From: Planctomycetota bacterium
GTDB lineage: Bacteria > Planctomycetota > J058 > JAJDCP01
DNA: 64,000 nt
NCBI GenBank assembly: GCA_029260765.1
Contig: JAJDCP010000013.1
Coordinates: 62,001 to 126,000, forward strand
Direction: 5' to 3'
In this document: positions 7,798 through 15,476 of the stretch, piece by piece
Position numbering within the stretch: the first letter of the stretch is position 1
How the letters are laid out: each line of letters starts with the position of its first letter
Made by a program: the position numbers and the translations under genes
Notes under the pieces: model-generated
What the model was told of the DNA's origin: nothing
The model's database searches: none
What the model saw: only the letters and a program-made list of their open reading frames with translations

Positions 7798-10700
7798 GTG
7801 CATGCCCAGGCACTGACCGAGCTGTGGCAGCAGGTGGCGGGCCCCGTGGCCCTCAGCGATGCCTCTTGCGAGCTGACCTACCGCAGCGGACAGCCCCTGG
7901 CGGCTGGGGATGCTGGGCTGGCAGGCAGCCGTGAAGGCTTCCAGCTCAACCAGGAGATCGGCCGCGGTGGCATGGGCGTGGTGTACCGCGCCCGCCAACG
8001 CAGCCTGGATCGGGACGTGGCCCTAAAGACGCTGATCGGGGGCGACTTCGTAGCCAGCCGACGGCAGCCGCAGTTCGTGGCCGAAGCGTTGGTCAACGCG
8101 CGCCTGGAGCACCCCAACATCCTGCCCGTCCACGAGCTCGGCAGCCTTCCCGGAGGAGAGCTGTTCCTCGCCATGAAACTGGTGGAAGGGCGCTCGTGGC
8201 AGGACTGTCTCCAGCAGGCGGGGGCCGAGCAGCTCGACGAGCAGCTTGAGATCTTCTTGCAAGTCTGCCATGCCGTCGCCTTTGCGCACAGTCGGGGCAT
8301 CCTCCACTGCGACCTCAAGCCCGCCAACGTGATGCTCGGTCCGTTCGGCGAAGTGGTCGTGGTCGATTGGGGGTTGGCTGTGCTGTTCGGAGACGCCGAG
8401 CGTGGCGACGGCAGGCTCCCGATTCGGCGGGCCAGCGAGATGCAGATGCCGTTCGGTACTCCGAGCTACATAGCGCCCGAACTGGCGGAAGGACGCGGCT
8501 CGGATCTGGGACCCTGGACCGACGTGTATCTGCTCGGGGGGGTGTTGTACACGATCCTGGCCGGGAAGGCTCCGCACGCAGGCTCGACGCTGATCGAGGC
8601 GATCTTGCGTGCGGTGCGCGGTGCGATCCCCCGCCTTCCCGCCGCAGCGCCCGCCAGGCTGCAAGAGATCTGTCTGCGGGCGCTCGACTCGAGTCCGGCG
8701 CGACGCTTCCAGAGCGTGTCCGCGCTCCAGGTTGCCGTCCGTGACTACCGCCAGCACGCGGAGAGCCTGGCGATCTGCGCTCTGGCAGAGCAGGATCTAC
8801 GCGCTGTCGGTCAGGGGGCCACGCCGGCGCACGGCATCTACCTCGGCTTTGCCCAGGCGTTGGCGGGCTTCGAGCATGCGCGCAAGCTGTGGGAGGGGAA
8901 CCCGGCCGCTCACGCGGGTGAGTGGCGGGCCCGTTGCGCGTTTGCAGCGGCTGCGATCGAGCGCGGCGACCTGGGCCTGGCGGAAGCCCAGACCACGGCT
9001 TTGAGACAGGTTGCTCCGGCGGCGGGCAAGAGCGCTGAGCTTTCCCAACTGCAACGGCGAGTCTCCGGGGCGCGGCGCCGAAGGGAGCGGGAGAGCCGGG
9101 CACGCCGGGCATTGTGGGGCGGCCTGCTGGCCGTGCTGCTTGGCTCGGCCCTGTTGTTCACGGGTCAGTGGATGTCCGCGCGGACAGAGCTCGCCAACCG
9201 GCGGGCGCGCTTGCAGCAAGCCGTCGATGAACGTGAGGACAGCTTGTTGCCGGCGGATAGCCTCGCGCTGCAACTCGAATCAGCTCGAGCCAGTCTGGAT
9301 GCGCTGCAGCTGCGTGCCGGGCAACCTCGATCGCTGCATGAGCGTGCCCGCTTCGGGGTGCTGATCGGCGAGTTGTTGGCCGCTGCGGACGGGCGCGAGG
9401 GTCTGCTGAGCTTGGCGGCCACGCCCCTCGACGGGCGCGTGTTCGATCTACTCGGGGCTGAGCGCCGCACTGCCGCCGAGCAGGCGGTGGCCGATTGCCG
9501 GCAGCGGGCATTCGAGCTGGCCCTGCACAACGAGTCCTGGGACCTGGCCGGCCGTGTGCTCGCCGAGCTGGATGTCTCCGAGCCGAGGCGCGAGGCGCTG
9601 CAAGATGCGTTGCGCTCTGCCCGCTCGGCGCAAGTGGACTCCTGGGTGGCGGCGGTCGACGCGGCGCTGGCGGACCTGCTGGCCGGGCGTGATCGGCCGG
9701 AGCGCCCGTCCTGGAGTCCGACACCCGAAGACTATGTCGTGCAGCTCTCGGCCTATGGGGATGCGCTGGTCGTCGCCCGACTGGCTGGTGCGCTGGCCGG
9801 GTTCGGCGAGCGCATCCGCGCAGCGGCTGGCCCGGTTGCTTGGAGCCAGGGAGAGCGTGAGGCGCTCACGGTGTTGTTGAAGGTGCTCGGCTATCTGCCC
9901 CTGCCTCGGCTGTGTGTCGCGCCCCTGGCCACATTTCTGGAAGTTGTCGAAGATCCGCAGCTGGCGGTTGCTTGCGGGCAGGCGCTCTGCCAGACCGGCC
10001 AAGCCGAAGTCGACGAGATCTTGCTGCGCTTTTCACGACGGGTAGGGCACGATAGCGCTGCCTGGCATCAGGTCGTGCGCTTTCTGGGCAAGATTCCGCA
10101 GAGCACATCGGCTGTCGAGACGCCCCTGGCAGCGCTGCAGGCGGCCCGGCTGGCGATGTGGAAGGGCCAGCCAGCCCGAGCGGAGTCGCTTTGCATACGG
10201 GGCCTGCGGCACGCGGCGCAAGAGCCGGATCTGCTCAACCTGCTGGGTCTGGCGCGCCGCGATCAGGGCAAGCTCGAGACGGCACTGCGGGCGCTCGACC
10301 AGGTGGTAGCCGCCGCCCCGGATTTCGCGACCGGCCACAGCAACCGCGGCATCGTGAACAGTGACCTGGGCAACGAGGATGCGGCGTTGGCTGATTTCAG
10401 CCGGGCCATCGAGCTGGATCCTCACTCGGCGTCGGCACTGTCCAACCGAGGTGTGATCCTGCTCGCGCGTGGTGATCAAGCAGCTGCCTGGCGCGACTTC
10501 AGCGCCGCCATCGAGTTGCACAGCGACGAGCCGACCTACTACTTGAACCGCGCACGGATCAGTCACGAACGGGAAGAATGGGATGCGGTGGTCGCTGACC
10601 TGACCCGGGCCATCTGGCTCGACCGCGGCAATGCTGATGCCCTCGCTGAACGGGGCGAAACCTATTACAGCATGGGTGAGTACGCACGTTCTCTGGCCGA

Positions 10701-12078
10701 TCTTGAGGAAGCCATCTGGCTGCATCCGCAAGAGGCACGTTTCTACCACATCCGCGCTTGGGCATTGTTCCGGCTCGGCCGGGCGGATGAGGCCGTCGCC
10801 GATCTGAACATCTGTCTGCAGGATCAGCCGGACGACCTGCAACTGCGGCTGGACCGGGCGTTGATGCGCATGGAGGCGGGCCAACTTGGCGAGGCCCTGG
10901 GGGACTTCGAGCCGGTCATCGCGGCGGATTCCCAGCGGGCTCTGGCGCGTATGTTGCGAGGGAAACTGCTGTACTTGTTGGCACGGCCTGTCGAAGCGCT
11001 GGCTGACCTGGACCTGGCGATTGAAGCGGACACCTGCAACTGGGAGGCGTGGTATCATCGGGGGCTGGTGCACGTGGAGCTCGACCACACCCAGGCCGCG
11101 GTCGACGACTTCAGCCGCTCGCTGGAGCTGAATCCCGACCACGCCGACAGCTATGTGTATCGGGGACAGGCCGTCTGGGCTCTGGGGAATCTCGAAGCGG
11201 CCCTGGTCGACAGCCTGCGCGCCATCGAGGTCGATCCCGGCTCGGGGCGTGCCCGCTACCTGCATGCGCTGCTGTTGTCCTCGGCGGGCGACAAAGACCA
11301 GGCTCTGGCCGAGCTCGACAAGACCCTGGAGCTCACCCCTGACTACGCGCCCGCGCACGTGCGGCGCGGCTTCCTGCTGCTGGCCCGGGGCCAACGCGAG
11401 CAGGCGCAGGCGAGCTTCGAACGCGGCCGAGCCTGTGACCCCGAAAGCAGCGACGCCTGGCACGGCTGTGGGGTGTCGTTGTGGAGAATGGGGAAGCCGC
11501 AGGCGGCGTTGCTCGACTTCAACCGGGCACTCGAGCTCGAACCGGGCAAACTGCAGAGCCTGCAGTGCCGGGCGCAGATCCAATCTGAGTTGGGAAACTT
11601 CGAAGCTGCCCTGGCCGACTTCGAGGCGACGCTCGAGCGCGGTGCCAGGCCTGCCTGGGCATGGCACAACATCGGCTGGCTGCACGGTCTACGCGGGGAT
11701 GCCGAGGCTGCGCGTGCGGCTTTCTTGCAGGCCGGGCAAGCCGGAGACGAGGTCTACGCCGGTATCCGGGCCGTCTGTTTCGGCGCCGACCCCCAGCTGC
11801 TGACGAGTGTGGCCGCGCGTCGGGATTGGAGCGGCAGCCTGGCGCGTTTCCTGCAGGGCAAGCTGACGCGCGACGAGCTGTTGCAGCTTGCCGACAGTGG
11901 CGAGCCTGCGGGCCGGCTGGGGAGGCTTTGTGAGGCCCATACCTATCTCGGCATCGTGTGCGAACAGGCAGGCGAGCACGAGCAAGCCCGGGAGCATTAC
12001 CAGGCCGCCCTCGCGACAGGCAAGTCCGGGTACGAGGAAGCGTTCTGGGCTCGCATGCGGCTGGCTGAGGAGGATTGA
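7798..12078 (+). CDS. Membrane serine/threonine kinase with extracellular TPR domain
   Basis: 1426 aa from GTG at 7798, which has CGGAG 9 nt upstream; an upstream TTG frame would overlap the preceding gene. The kinase domain covers about 48-310: glycine loop IGRGGMGVVY, VALK with Lys77, catalytic loop ILHCDLKPANVM with Asp171 or 172, metal loop VVDWGLA near 190, GTPSYIAPE, and DVYLLGGVLY. The HRD arginine is cysteine and DFG is DWG. One transmembrane helix (about 438-458, LLAVLLGSALLFTGQW) separates the kinase from a helical region and more than twelve TPR repeats (about 790-1400). The likely topology is cytoplasmic kinase and extracytoplasmic TPRs, a receptor-like design common in Planctomycetota. 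Ligand and substrates are unknown; the window's FHA proteins are candidates. Confidence 0.9.
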   Translation: MHAQALTELWQQVAGPVALSDASCELTYRSGQPLAAGDAGLAGSREGFQLNQEIGRGGMGVVYRARQRSLDRDVALKTLIGGDFVASRRQPQFVAEALVNARLEHPNILPVHELGSLPGGELFLAMKLVEGRSWQDCLQQAGAEQLDEQLEIFLQVCHAVAFAHSRGILHCDLKPANVMLGPFGEVVVVDWGLAVLFGDAERGDGRLPIRRASEMQMPFGTPSYIAPELAEGRGSDLGPWTDVYLLGGVLYTILAGKAPHAGSTLIEAILRAVRGAIPRLPAAAPARLQEICLRALDSSPARRFQSVSALQVAVRDYRQHAESLAICALAEQDLRAVGQGATPAHGIYLGFAQALAGFEHARKLWEGNPAAHAGEWRARCAFAAAAIERGDLGLAEAQTTALRQVAPAAGKSAELSQLQRRVSGARRRRERESRARRALWGGLLAVLLGSALLFTGQWMSARTELANRRARLQQAVDEREDSLLPADSLALQLESARASLDALQLRAGQPRSLHERARFGVLIGELLAAADGREGLLSLAATPLDGRVFDLLGAERRTAAEQAVADCRQRAFELALHNESWDLAGRVLAELDVSEPRREALQDALRSARSAQVDSWVAAVDAALADLLAGRDRPERPSWSPTPEDYVVQLSAYGDALVVARLAGALAGFGERIRAAAGPVAWSQGEREALTVLLKVLGYLPLPRLCVAPLATFLEVVEDPQLAVACGQALCQTGQAEVDEILLRFSRRVGHDSAAWHQVVRFLGKIPQSTSAVETPLAALQAARLAMWKGQPARAESLCIRGLRHAAQEPDLLNLLGLARRDQGKLETALRALDQVVAAAPDFATGHSNRGIVNSDLGNEDAALADFSRAIELDPHSASALSNRGVILLARGDQAAAWRDFSAAIELHSDEPTYYLNRARISHEREEWDAVVADLTRAIWLDRGNADALAERGETYYSMGEYARSLADLEEAIWLHPQEARFYHIRAWALFRLGRADEAVADLNICLQDQPDDLQLRLDRALMRMEAGQLGEALGDFEPVIAADSQRALARMLRGKLLYLLARPVEALADLDLAIEADTCNWEAWYHRGLVHVELDHTQAAVDDFSRSLELNPDHADSYVYRGQAVWALGNLEAALVDSLRAIEVDPGSGRARYLHALLLSSAGDKDQALAELDKTLELTPDYAPAHVRRGFLLLARGQREQAQASFERGRACDPESSDAWHGCGVSLWRMGKPQAALLDFNRALELEPGKLQSLQCRAQIQSELGNFEAALADFEATLERGARPAWAWHNIGWLHGLRGDAEAARAAFLQAGQAGDEVYAGIRAVCFGADPQLLTSVAARRDWSGSLARFLQGKLTRDELLQLADSGEPAGRLGRLCEAHTYLGIVCEQAGEHEQAREHYQAALATGKSGYEEAFWARMRLAEED

Positions 12079-12098
12079 GGGGGAGCGGGCTCCTGGTC

Positions 12099-12133
12099 CT
12101 GTCGTCGGTCATAGACCGACGCTACAGGCGGCG
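12099..12133. repeat. REP-like palindrome, copy 1
   Basis: A 35-bp unit identical to 12604-12638. Its core GTCGGTC-ATA-GACCGAC is a perfect 7-bp stem. Outer CTGT/ACAG arms extend it, with a 2-nt bulge. Confidence 0.75.
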
Positions 12134-12161
12134 AGGGCGGCTGTAGCGGCGCTCTGTGAGA

Positions 12162-12176
12162 GACTGTCTCAGGGAA
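12162..12176. repeat. TGAGACAG-type element, isolated copy
   Basis: GACTGTCTCAGGGAA is the reverse complement, with one mismatch, of 12366-12380 and matches 12390-12404 directly with one mismatch. Confidence 0.5.
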
Positions 12177-12255
12177 TGCTTGGAGGCGTGGGATTGATTC
12201 CTGATGACAATCTCAGGCCCCTGCGACTCGGGGGAAAAAACCGACTTTTCTCTTG

Positions 12256-12330
12256 GTAGGGGAGGGGTTTACCCCCGCCCGCGGGAGGAGCGAAGCGTCC
12301 GAGTCTTCGAGGTGTAAACCCCGCCCCTAC
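12256..12330. repeat. GTAGGGG-family inverted repeat, copy 1
   Basis: The element starts GTAGGGGAGGGGTTTACCCC and ends GTGTAAACCCCGCCCCTAC, arms that can pair into a long hairpin. A second family member with the same ends lies at 50638-50695. Confidence 0.7.
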
Positions 12331-12364
12331 ATGACAATCCAAAGCGACTGTATGGCGGAATCGT

Positions 12365-12405
12365 GTTCCCTGAGACAGCCTCTGCGAGCGACTGTCTCAC
12401 GGAAC
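12365..12405. repeat. TGAGACAG-type hairpin
   Basis: GTTCCCTGAGACAG and CTGTCTCACGGAAC are 14-nt arms with one mismatch around a 13-nt loop. There is no T-run, so it is not an intrinsic terminator. Confidence 0.6.
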
Positions 12406-12411
12406 GGCCTC

Positions 12412-12525
12412 GGACTCGGATCCCCACTCGGATTCGGACCCGGATGCGGATCCGGACCCGGACCCGGATGCGGATCCGGACCCGGACACCGACCACCGAC
12501 GCCGGACACCGACCCCGACCGCGAC
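12412..12525. repeat. Degenerate hexanucleotide array (CGGANC-type)
   Basis: About 110 bp of near-tandem CGGACC, CGGATC, CGGATG and CGGACA units drift at the end into CCGACC/GACGCC. It opens long frames on both strands, but these encode only simple dipeptide-like repeats. Confidence 0.65.
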
Positions 12526-12603
12526 TCCGAGGAAGACCGTGGTCCGAGAGCCGTGTCGAAGGCCTCTCCGCCTGTCGAGCGGCCAAGTTCCAAGCGATCG
12601 GTT

Positions 12604-12638
12604 CTGTCGTCGGTCATAGACCGACGCTACAGGCGGCG
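12604..12638. repeat. REP-like palindrome, copy 2
   Basis: Identical over 35 bp to 12099-12133 and in the same orientation, 505 bp away. See that entry for the stem structure. Confidence 0.75.
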
Positions 12639-12730
12639 GCAAGCCTGCGCTAGCTTCGCTCCTCCTTGTTACCGAGCTGTGACCCAACTGCAGCGCGGCT
12701 CCGCCTATGCTTGGTGGCGGAGGATGCCTC

Positions 12731-13486
12731 ATGTTGCGCAGCGCAACACACAAGTCGATCCAAGCCATCGCCTGGCTTCTTCTGCTGATTTGTTCTGGGC
12801 TGGTGATTGCTGAGAGTCTGCCTTACCTGGCCTTGGGCGATGACTTCGCCTTCCTGGTCGAAAAGGGAGACGTGGCGCGCATTCCAGTCTGGCGGGCGGC
12901 ATTCCTGCTGCACGTCAGTGGAGCCCTGCTCAGCCTCGTGCTCGGTCCCTGGTTGTGCAGCCGCTGGGCGTTGCGGCGCTCGCGTCGTCTCCACCGTTGG
13001 TTGGGGCGCAGCTACTACTGGGCAGTGCTCGGTCAGGCGGTTCCGGGCGGTCTGATTCTGGCTCCCTGGGCCAAAGGCGGGACTGCCGGAGTGATGGGAT
13101 TCCTGCTACTGGGTCTACTCTGGTTGGGCACGACGGGGCTGGGACTGGTCGAGATCCGGCGCCGCCGCATCGGCCGGCATGCGCGCTGGATGCTGCGCTC
13201 TTACGCTCTGGCCGTCTCGGCTCTCGTCTTCCGGCTGCTCCAACTGGGTTTCTTCCTGGGCGTCGGTCTCGACGACCACACCAACTACATCCTCTCCCTC
13301 TGGCTGAGCCTGCTGCTCAGTCTGGCGGGAGGCGAGCTGGCGGCTCGGCGGATTCCCGTCGGGCGCCCTGAAGCGGAGGTCTGCAATGAAACGCGGAGAG
13401 TTGTTCCTGATCGTGGCCGTGAACCTGATGCTGTTCCTCGGACTGGTGCTCTACGTGCAGCGCCGCGAATCGCCAGTAGAGCCTGA
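12731..13486 (+). CDS. DUF2306-like multi-pass membrane protein
   Basis: 251 aa from ATG at 12731, chosen because GGAGG lies 7 nt upstream. About six hydrophobic helices are visible. Features match DUF2306 membrane proteins: a helix near HVSGALLSLVLGPWL, the RRLHRWLGRSYYW loop, a glycine-rich helix and the RRRRIGRHARWMLRSYAL loop. Conserved histidines in these loops are characteristic, but the family's function is unknown. The last 33 codons overlap the next gene by 101 bp and look like a read-through tail, so the natural end may have been lost. A TATGCT -10-like box lies at 12706. Confidence 0.75.
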   Translation: MLRSATHKSIQAIAWLLLLICSGLVIAESLPYLALGDDFAFLVEKGDVARIPVWRAAFLLHVSGALLSLVLGPWLCSRWALRRSRRLHRWLGRSYYWAVLGQAVPGGLILAPWAKGGTAGVMGFLLLGLLWLGTTGLGLVEIRRRRIGRHARWMLRSYALAVSALVFRLLQLGFFLGVGLDDHTNYILSLWLSLLLSLAGGELAARRIPVGRPEAEVCNETRRVVPDRGREPDAVPRTGALRAAPRIASRA

Positions 13487-13976
13487 GCCGGTTGCAGATG
13501 CTGAGCCTCGCGCGGCTGGCGAGGCGGAGCCGGTCGAAGAACCGCTGGAGGACGGCGAGCCTCTCGACCTGAACGCCTTGAACACGCGCCTTCAGGACAC
13601 TCTGCTGCGGCCCTTGTGCAAGATGCGCGACGAAGGGGTGCATCACTCGCTGCTCTCTCGTGCCCGGCCCAGCTGGTACGGCGCCTGGGACTGCGACTTC
13701 AGTCTGAGCCTGCCTGCCTCCGGTGGCAGCGCTACGGCCATGCTCGACGTGTTTGCACGGAGCGATGCCGGTTCCGACGTGGCCCTTCGAGAGGTTGTGC
13801 GTAGCTTTGCCATCCGGATCGACGCAGACGCTGTCTGGCTGGCCTCCGCCGAAGATGGCAGCCTGGTCCGCGTCGAGGCATGGCTCGACGCGGTGCGCAG
13901 CAACCCCTGGCTGTTGGGGATGCGCGACGCCGAGCTGCTACGCGCTCTCGATCAGTTGCCGGCCGAGCAGCACTGA
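13386..13976 (+). CDS. Hypothetical membrane-anchored protein
   Basis: 196 aa, family not recognised. A single N-terminal hydrophobic helix (about 7-24, LFLIVAVNLMLFLGLVLYV) without a clear cleavage site suggests a membrane anchor. A Glu/Pro/Ala-rich linker follows (28-62), then a compact domain (about 65-196) containing WYGAWDCDFSLSLP and ending in an acidic helix. Start ATG has GGAGG 6 nt upstream, inside the DUF2306 gene. The overlap suggests translational coupling. Confidence 0.7.
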   Translation: MKRGELFLIVAVNLMLFLGLVLYVQRRESPVEPEPVADAEPRAAGEAEPVEEPLEDGEPLDLNALNTRLQDTLLRPLCKMRDEGVHHSLLSRARPSWYGAWDCDFSLSLPASGGSATAMLDVFARSDAGSDVALREVVRSFAIRIDADAVWLASAEDGSLVRVEAWLDAVRSNPWLLGMRDAELLRALDQLPAEQH

Positions 13977-14171
13977 GCGGCGGCCCGCTGCAACCCTCCG
14001 ATGCAGTCCTGCAGCTGTCCCTTTCCACATGCCCGCTGCGGCCCGAAGCGCCGTTGGGGGAAACACAACCGGGTCTCCCGAACCCGGGTTGGGAGGAGGC
14101 TGGAACGCAGATTTGATGTATAAGAAGAGAGCGCCGCCAGCCGCGGCGTACTCTCCCGAAGCCGAGGGATC

Positions 14172-15473
14172 ATGGTCCTATCCAGCTCCAAGGTTCCGCC
14201 CTGGCTGCTTCAGTTGCATCGCCGGCGGGTATGGATCTACCTGCCTGCCGTGTTGCTGATCGTGGCCTCGGCGCTGTTTGCGGACTTCATCTTCCTGTTG
14301 CTGGGCTGGCTGCTGTTGTTCGTGCCGCTGCTGCTGCATTTCCTGGTGGCGCGCCGTAAGACCACCTTTCTGCGGCGGCGTTTGATCTTCCGCTCGGAGG
14401 GCCGTTGGTACGTCGGCATCACGTTTGCGATCGGTCTGGCGGCGATGAACACCGGCACCAATCTGCTCTATCTGATCCTCGGCATGCTGCTCAGCCTGAT
14501 TCTGGTGTCGGGAGTGCTCTCGGAGTGGAGCTTCCGCGCCCTCGTGCTCGAGCGGCAGCATGCGGCGACCTGCCGTGCAGGCGAGCCTCTGGGAGTGATC
14601 CTGCAGGTCCGCAACCGCAAACGGGTCATCCCCGCGATCGCCGTCCGCTTCGAGGAGCATGCCGAGCTTGTCGTTGCTCCGGAGCCCTGTGCTGTAGCGC
14701 TGCACGTCGGTCCCCGCGCAAAGGTGCGCTTGCGCTACAAAGTCACCTTCGGGCGGCGGGGGGCGCAGCAGCTCGAGCGCATCGACCTGGCATCGGGGTT
14801 TCCCTTCGGGCTGTTCGACAAGGTCATCTCGCTGTCGATCCCGAGTCCGGTGCTGGTGTACCCACGCATCCATCCTTTGGCGGCCTCCTTCGGTGAGCAG
14901 TTGGGCCTCGAGCAGGGCTCCAGCTTTGAGGGCGCCCGCAGTCGCGGGCGTGGCCTCGACTTCAGGGGAGTGCGGGAATACCGCTCCGGGGATGAGCTCA
15001 AACACATCCACTGGCGCAGCTCGGCGCGGGTCGGAAGCCTGCGCACCAGAGTCTTCGAGGGTTCGCCCATCCCGCGTGTGGCGGTGGTGATCGACACCTG
15101 CGGGTCCGCCCCAGGGGAGATCTTCGAGGCGCTGGTCGAGGCGGCGGCTTCGGTAGTCGCCGAGCTGGACGCCCGGGAGCTCGAGGTGGCCCTGCTCAGC
15201 GAAGGCTTCAGCGCGGTCAACACCCGCGATCTAGACGAGATCCAACGGCATCTGGCGCTGCTCGAGCCGAGCGACCAGCCCTTGGACACACGGGCCCTGT
15301 TGTCGCAGCCCCTGCTGATGGGCGCCCGTCTGCTGGTGGTGCTCGGCACGGGCTCGAACGCGGCGCGGGCTGCAGCTGCGCTCGAGACCGACACGGGCAC
15401 GCGCTGCCTGGCTTTCGACCTTGCCGAGCCGGGTTGTCTGCGGCGCTTGTACGCCCACGCGGGAGGCGCCTGA
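14172..15473 (+). CDS. DUF58 protein (MoxR-associated)
   Basis: 433 aa. Two hydrophobic hairpins at about 20-55 and 75-105 anchor the protein. A beta-rich region follows, then the DUF58 signature around 256-294 (RGLDFRGVREYRSGD, KHIHWRSSARVGSLRTRVFE). The C-terminal part resembles a von Willebrand A-like fold (VAVVIDTCG). DUF58 proteins accompany MoxR ATPases and transglutaminase proteins in envelope-linked clusters, probably as metal-dependent adaptors. Here the transglutaminase gene starts 3 nt after the stop, while the MoxR gene lies beyond it on the opposite strand. Confidence 0.9.
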   Translation: MVLSSSKVPPWLLQLHRRRVWIYLPAVLLIVASALFADFIFLLLGWLLLFVPLLLHFLVARRKTTFLRRRLIFRSEGRWYVGITFAIGLAAMNTGTNLLYLILGMLLSLILVSGVLSEWSFRALVLERQHAATCRAGEPLGVILQVRNRKRVIPAIAVRFEEHAELVVAPEPCAVALHVGPRAKVRLRYKVTFGRRGAQQLERIDLASGFPFGLFDKVISLSIPSPVLVYPRIHPLAASFGEQLGLEQGSSFEGARSRGRGLDFRGVREYRSGDELKHIHWRSSARVGSLRTRVFEGSPIPRVAVVIDTCGSAPGEIFEALVEAAASVVAELDARELEVALLSEGFSAVNTRDLDEIQRHLALLEPSDQPLDTRALLSQPLLMGARLLVVLGTGSNAARAAAALETDTGTRCLAFDLAEPGCLRRLYAHAGGA

Positions 15474-15476
15474 GCC

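Larger units (their letters stand above)
12079..12730. other. Gene-free repeat cluster
   Basis: No frame here looks like a protein. The interval holds two copies of a REP-like palindrome, one long inverted repeat, three copies of a TGAGACAG-containing element (two forming a hairpin) and a degenerate hexanucleotide array, each listed separately. Confidence 0.75.

Noticed and set aside
12099-12638. CRISPR array
   Set aside because: Only two copies, no regular spacers of similar length, and no cas genes nearby.
12253-12813. Plus-strand frame across the repeat patch
   Set aside because: The protein consists of repeat-encoded low-complexity sequence and the frame overlaps the real start at 12731.
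14067-14090. Hairpin AACCGGGT...ACCCGGGTT before the DUF58 gene as a terminator
   Set aside because: The stem has a bulge and no T-run.
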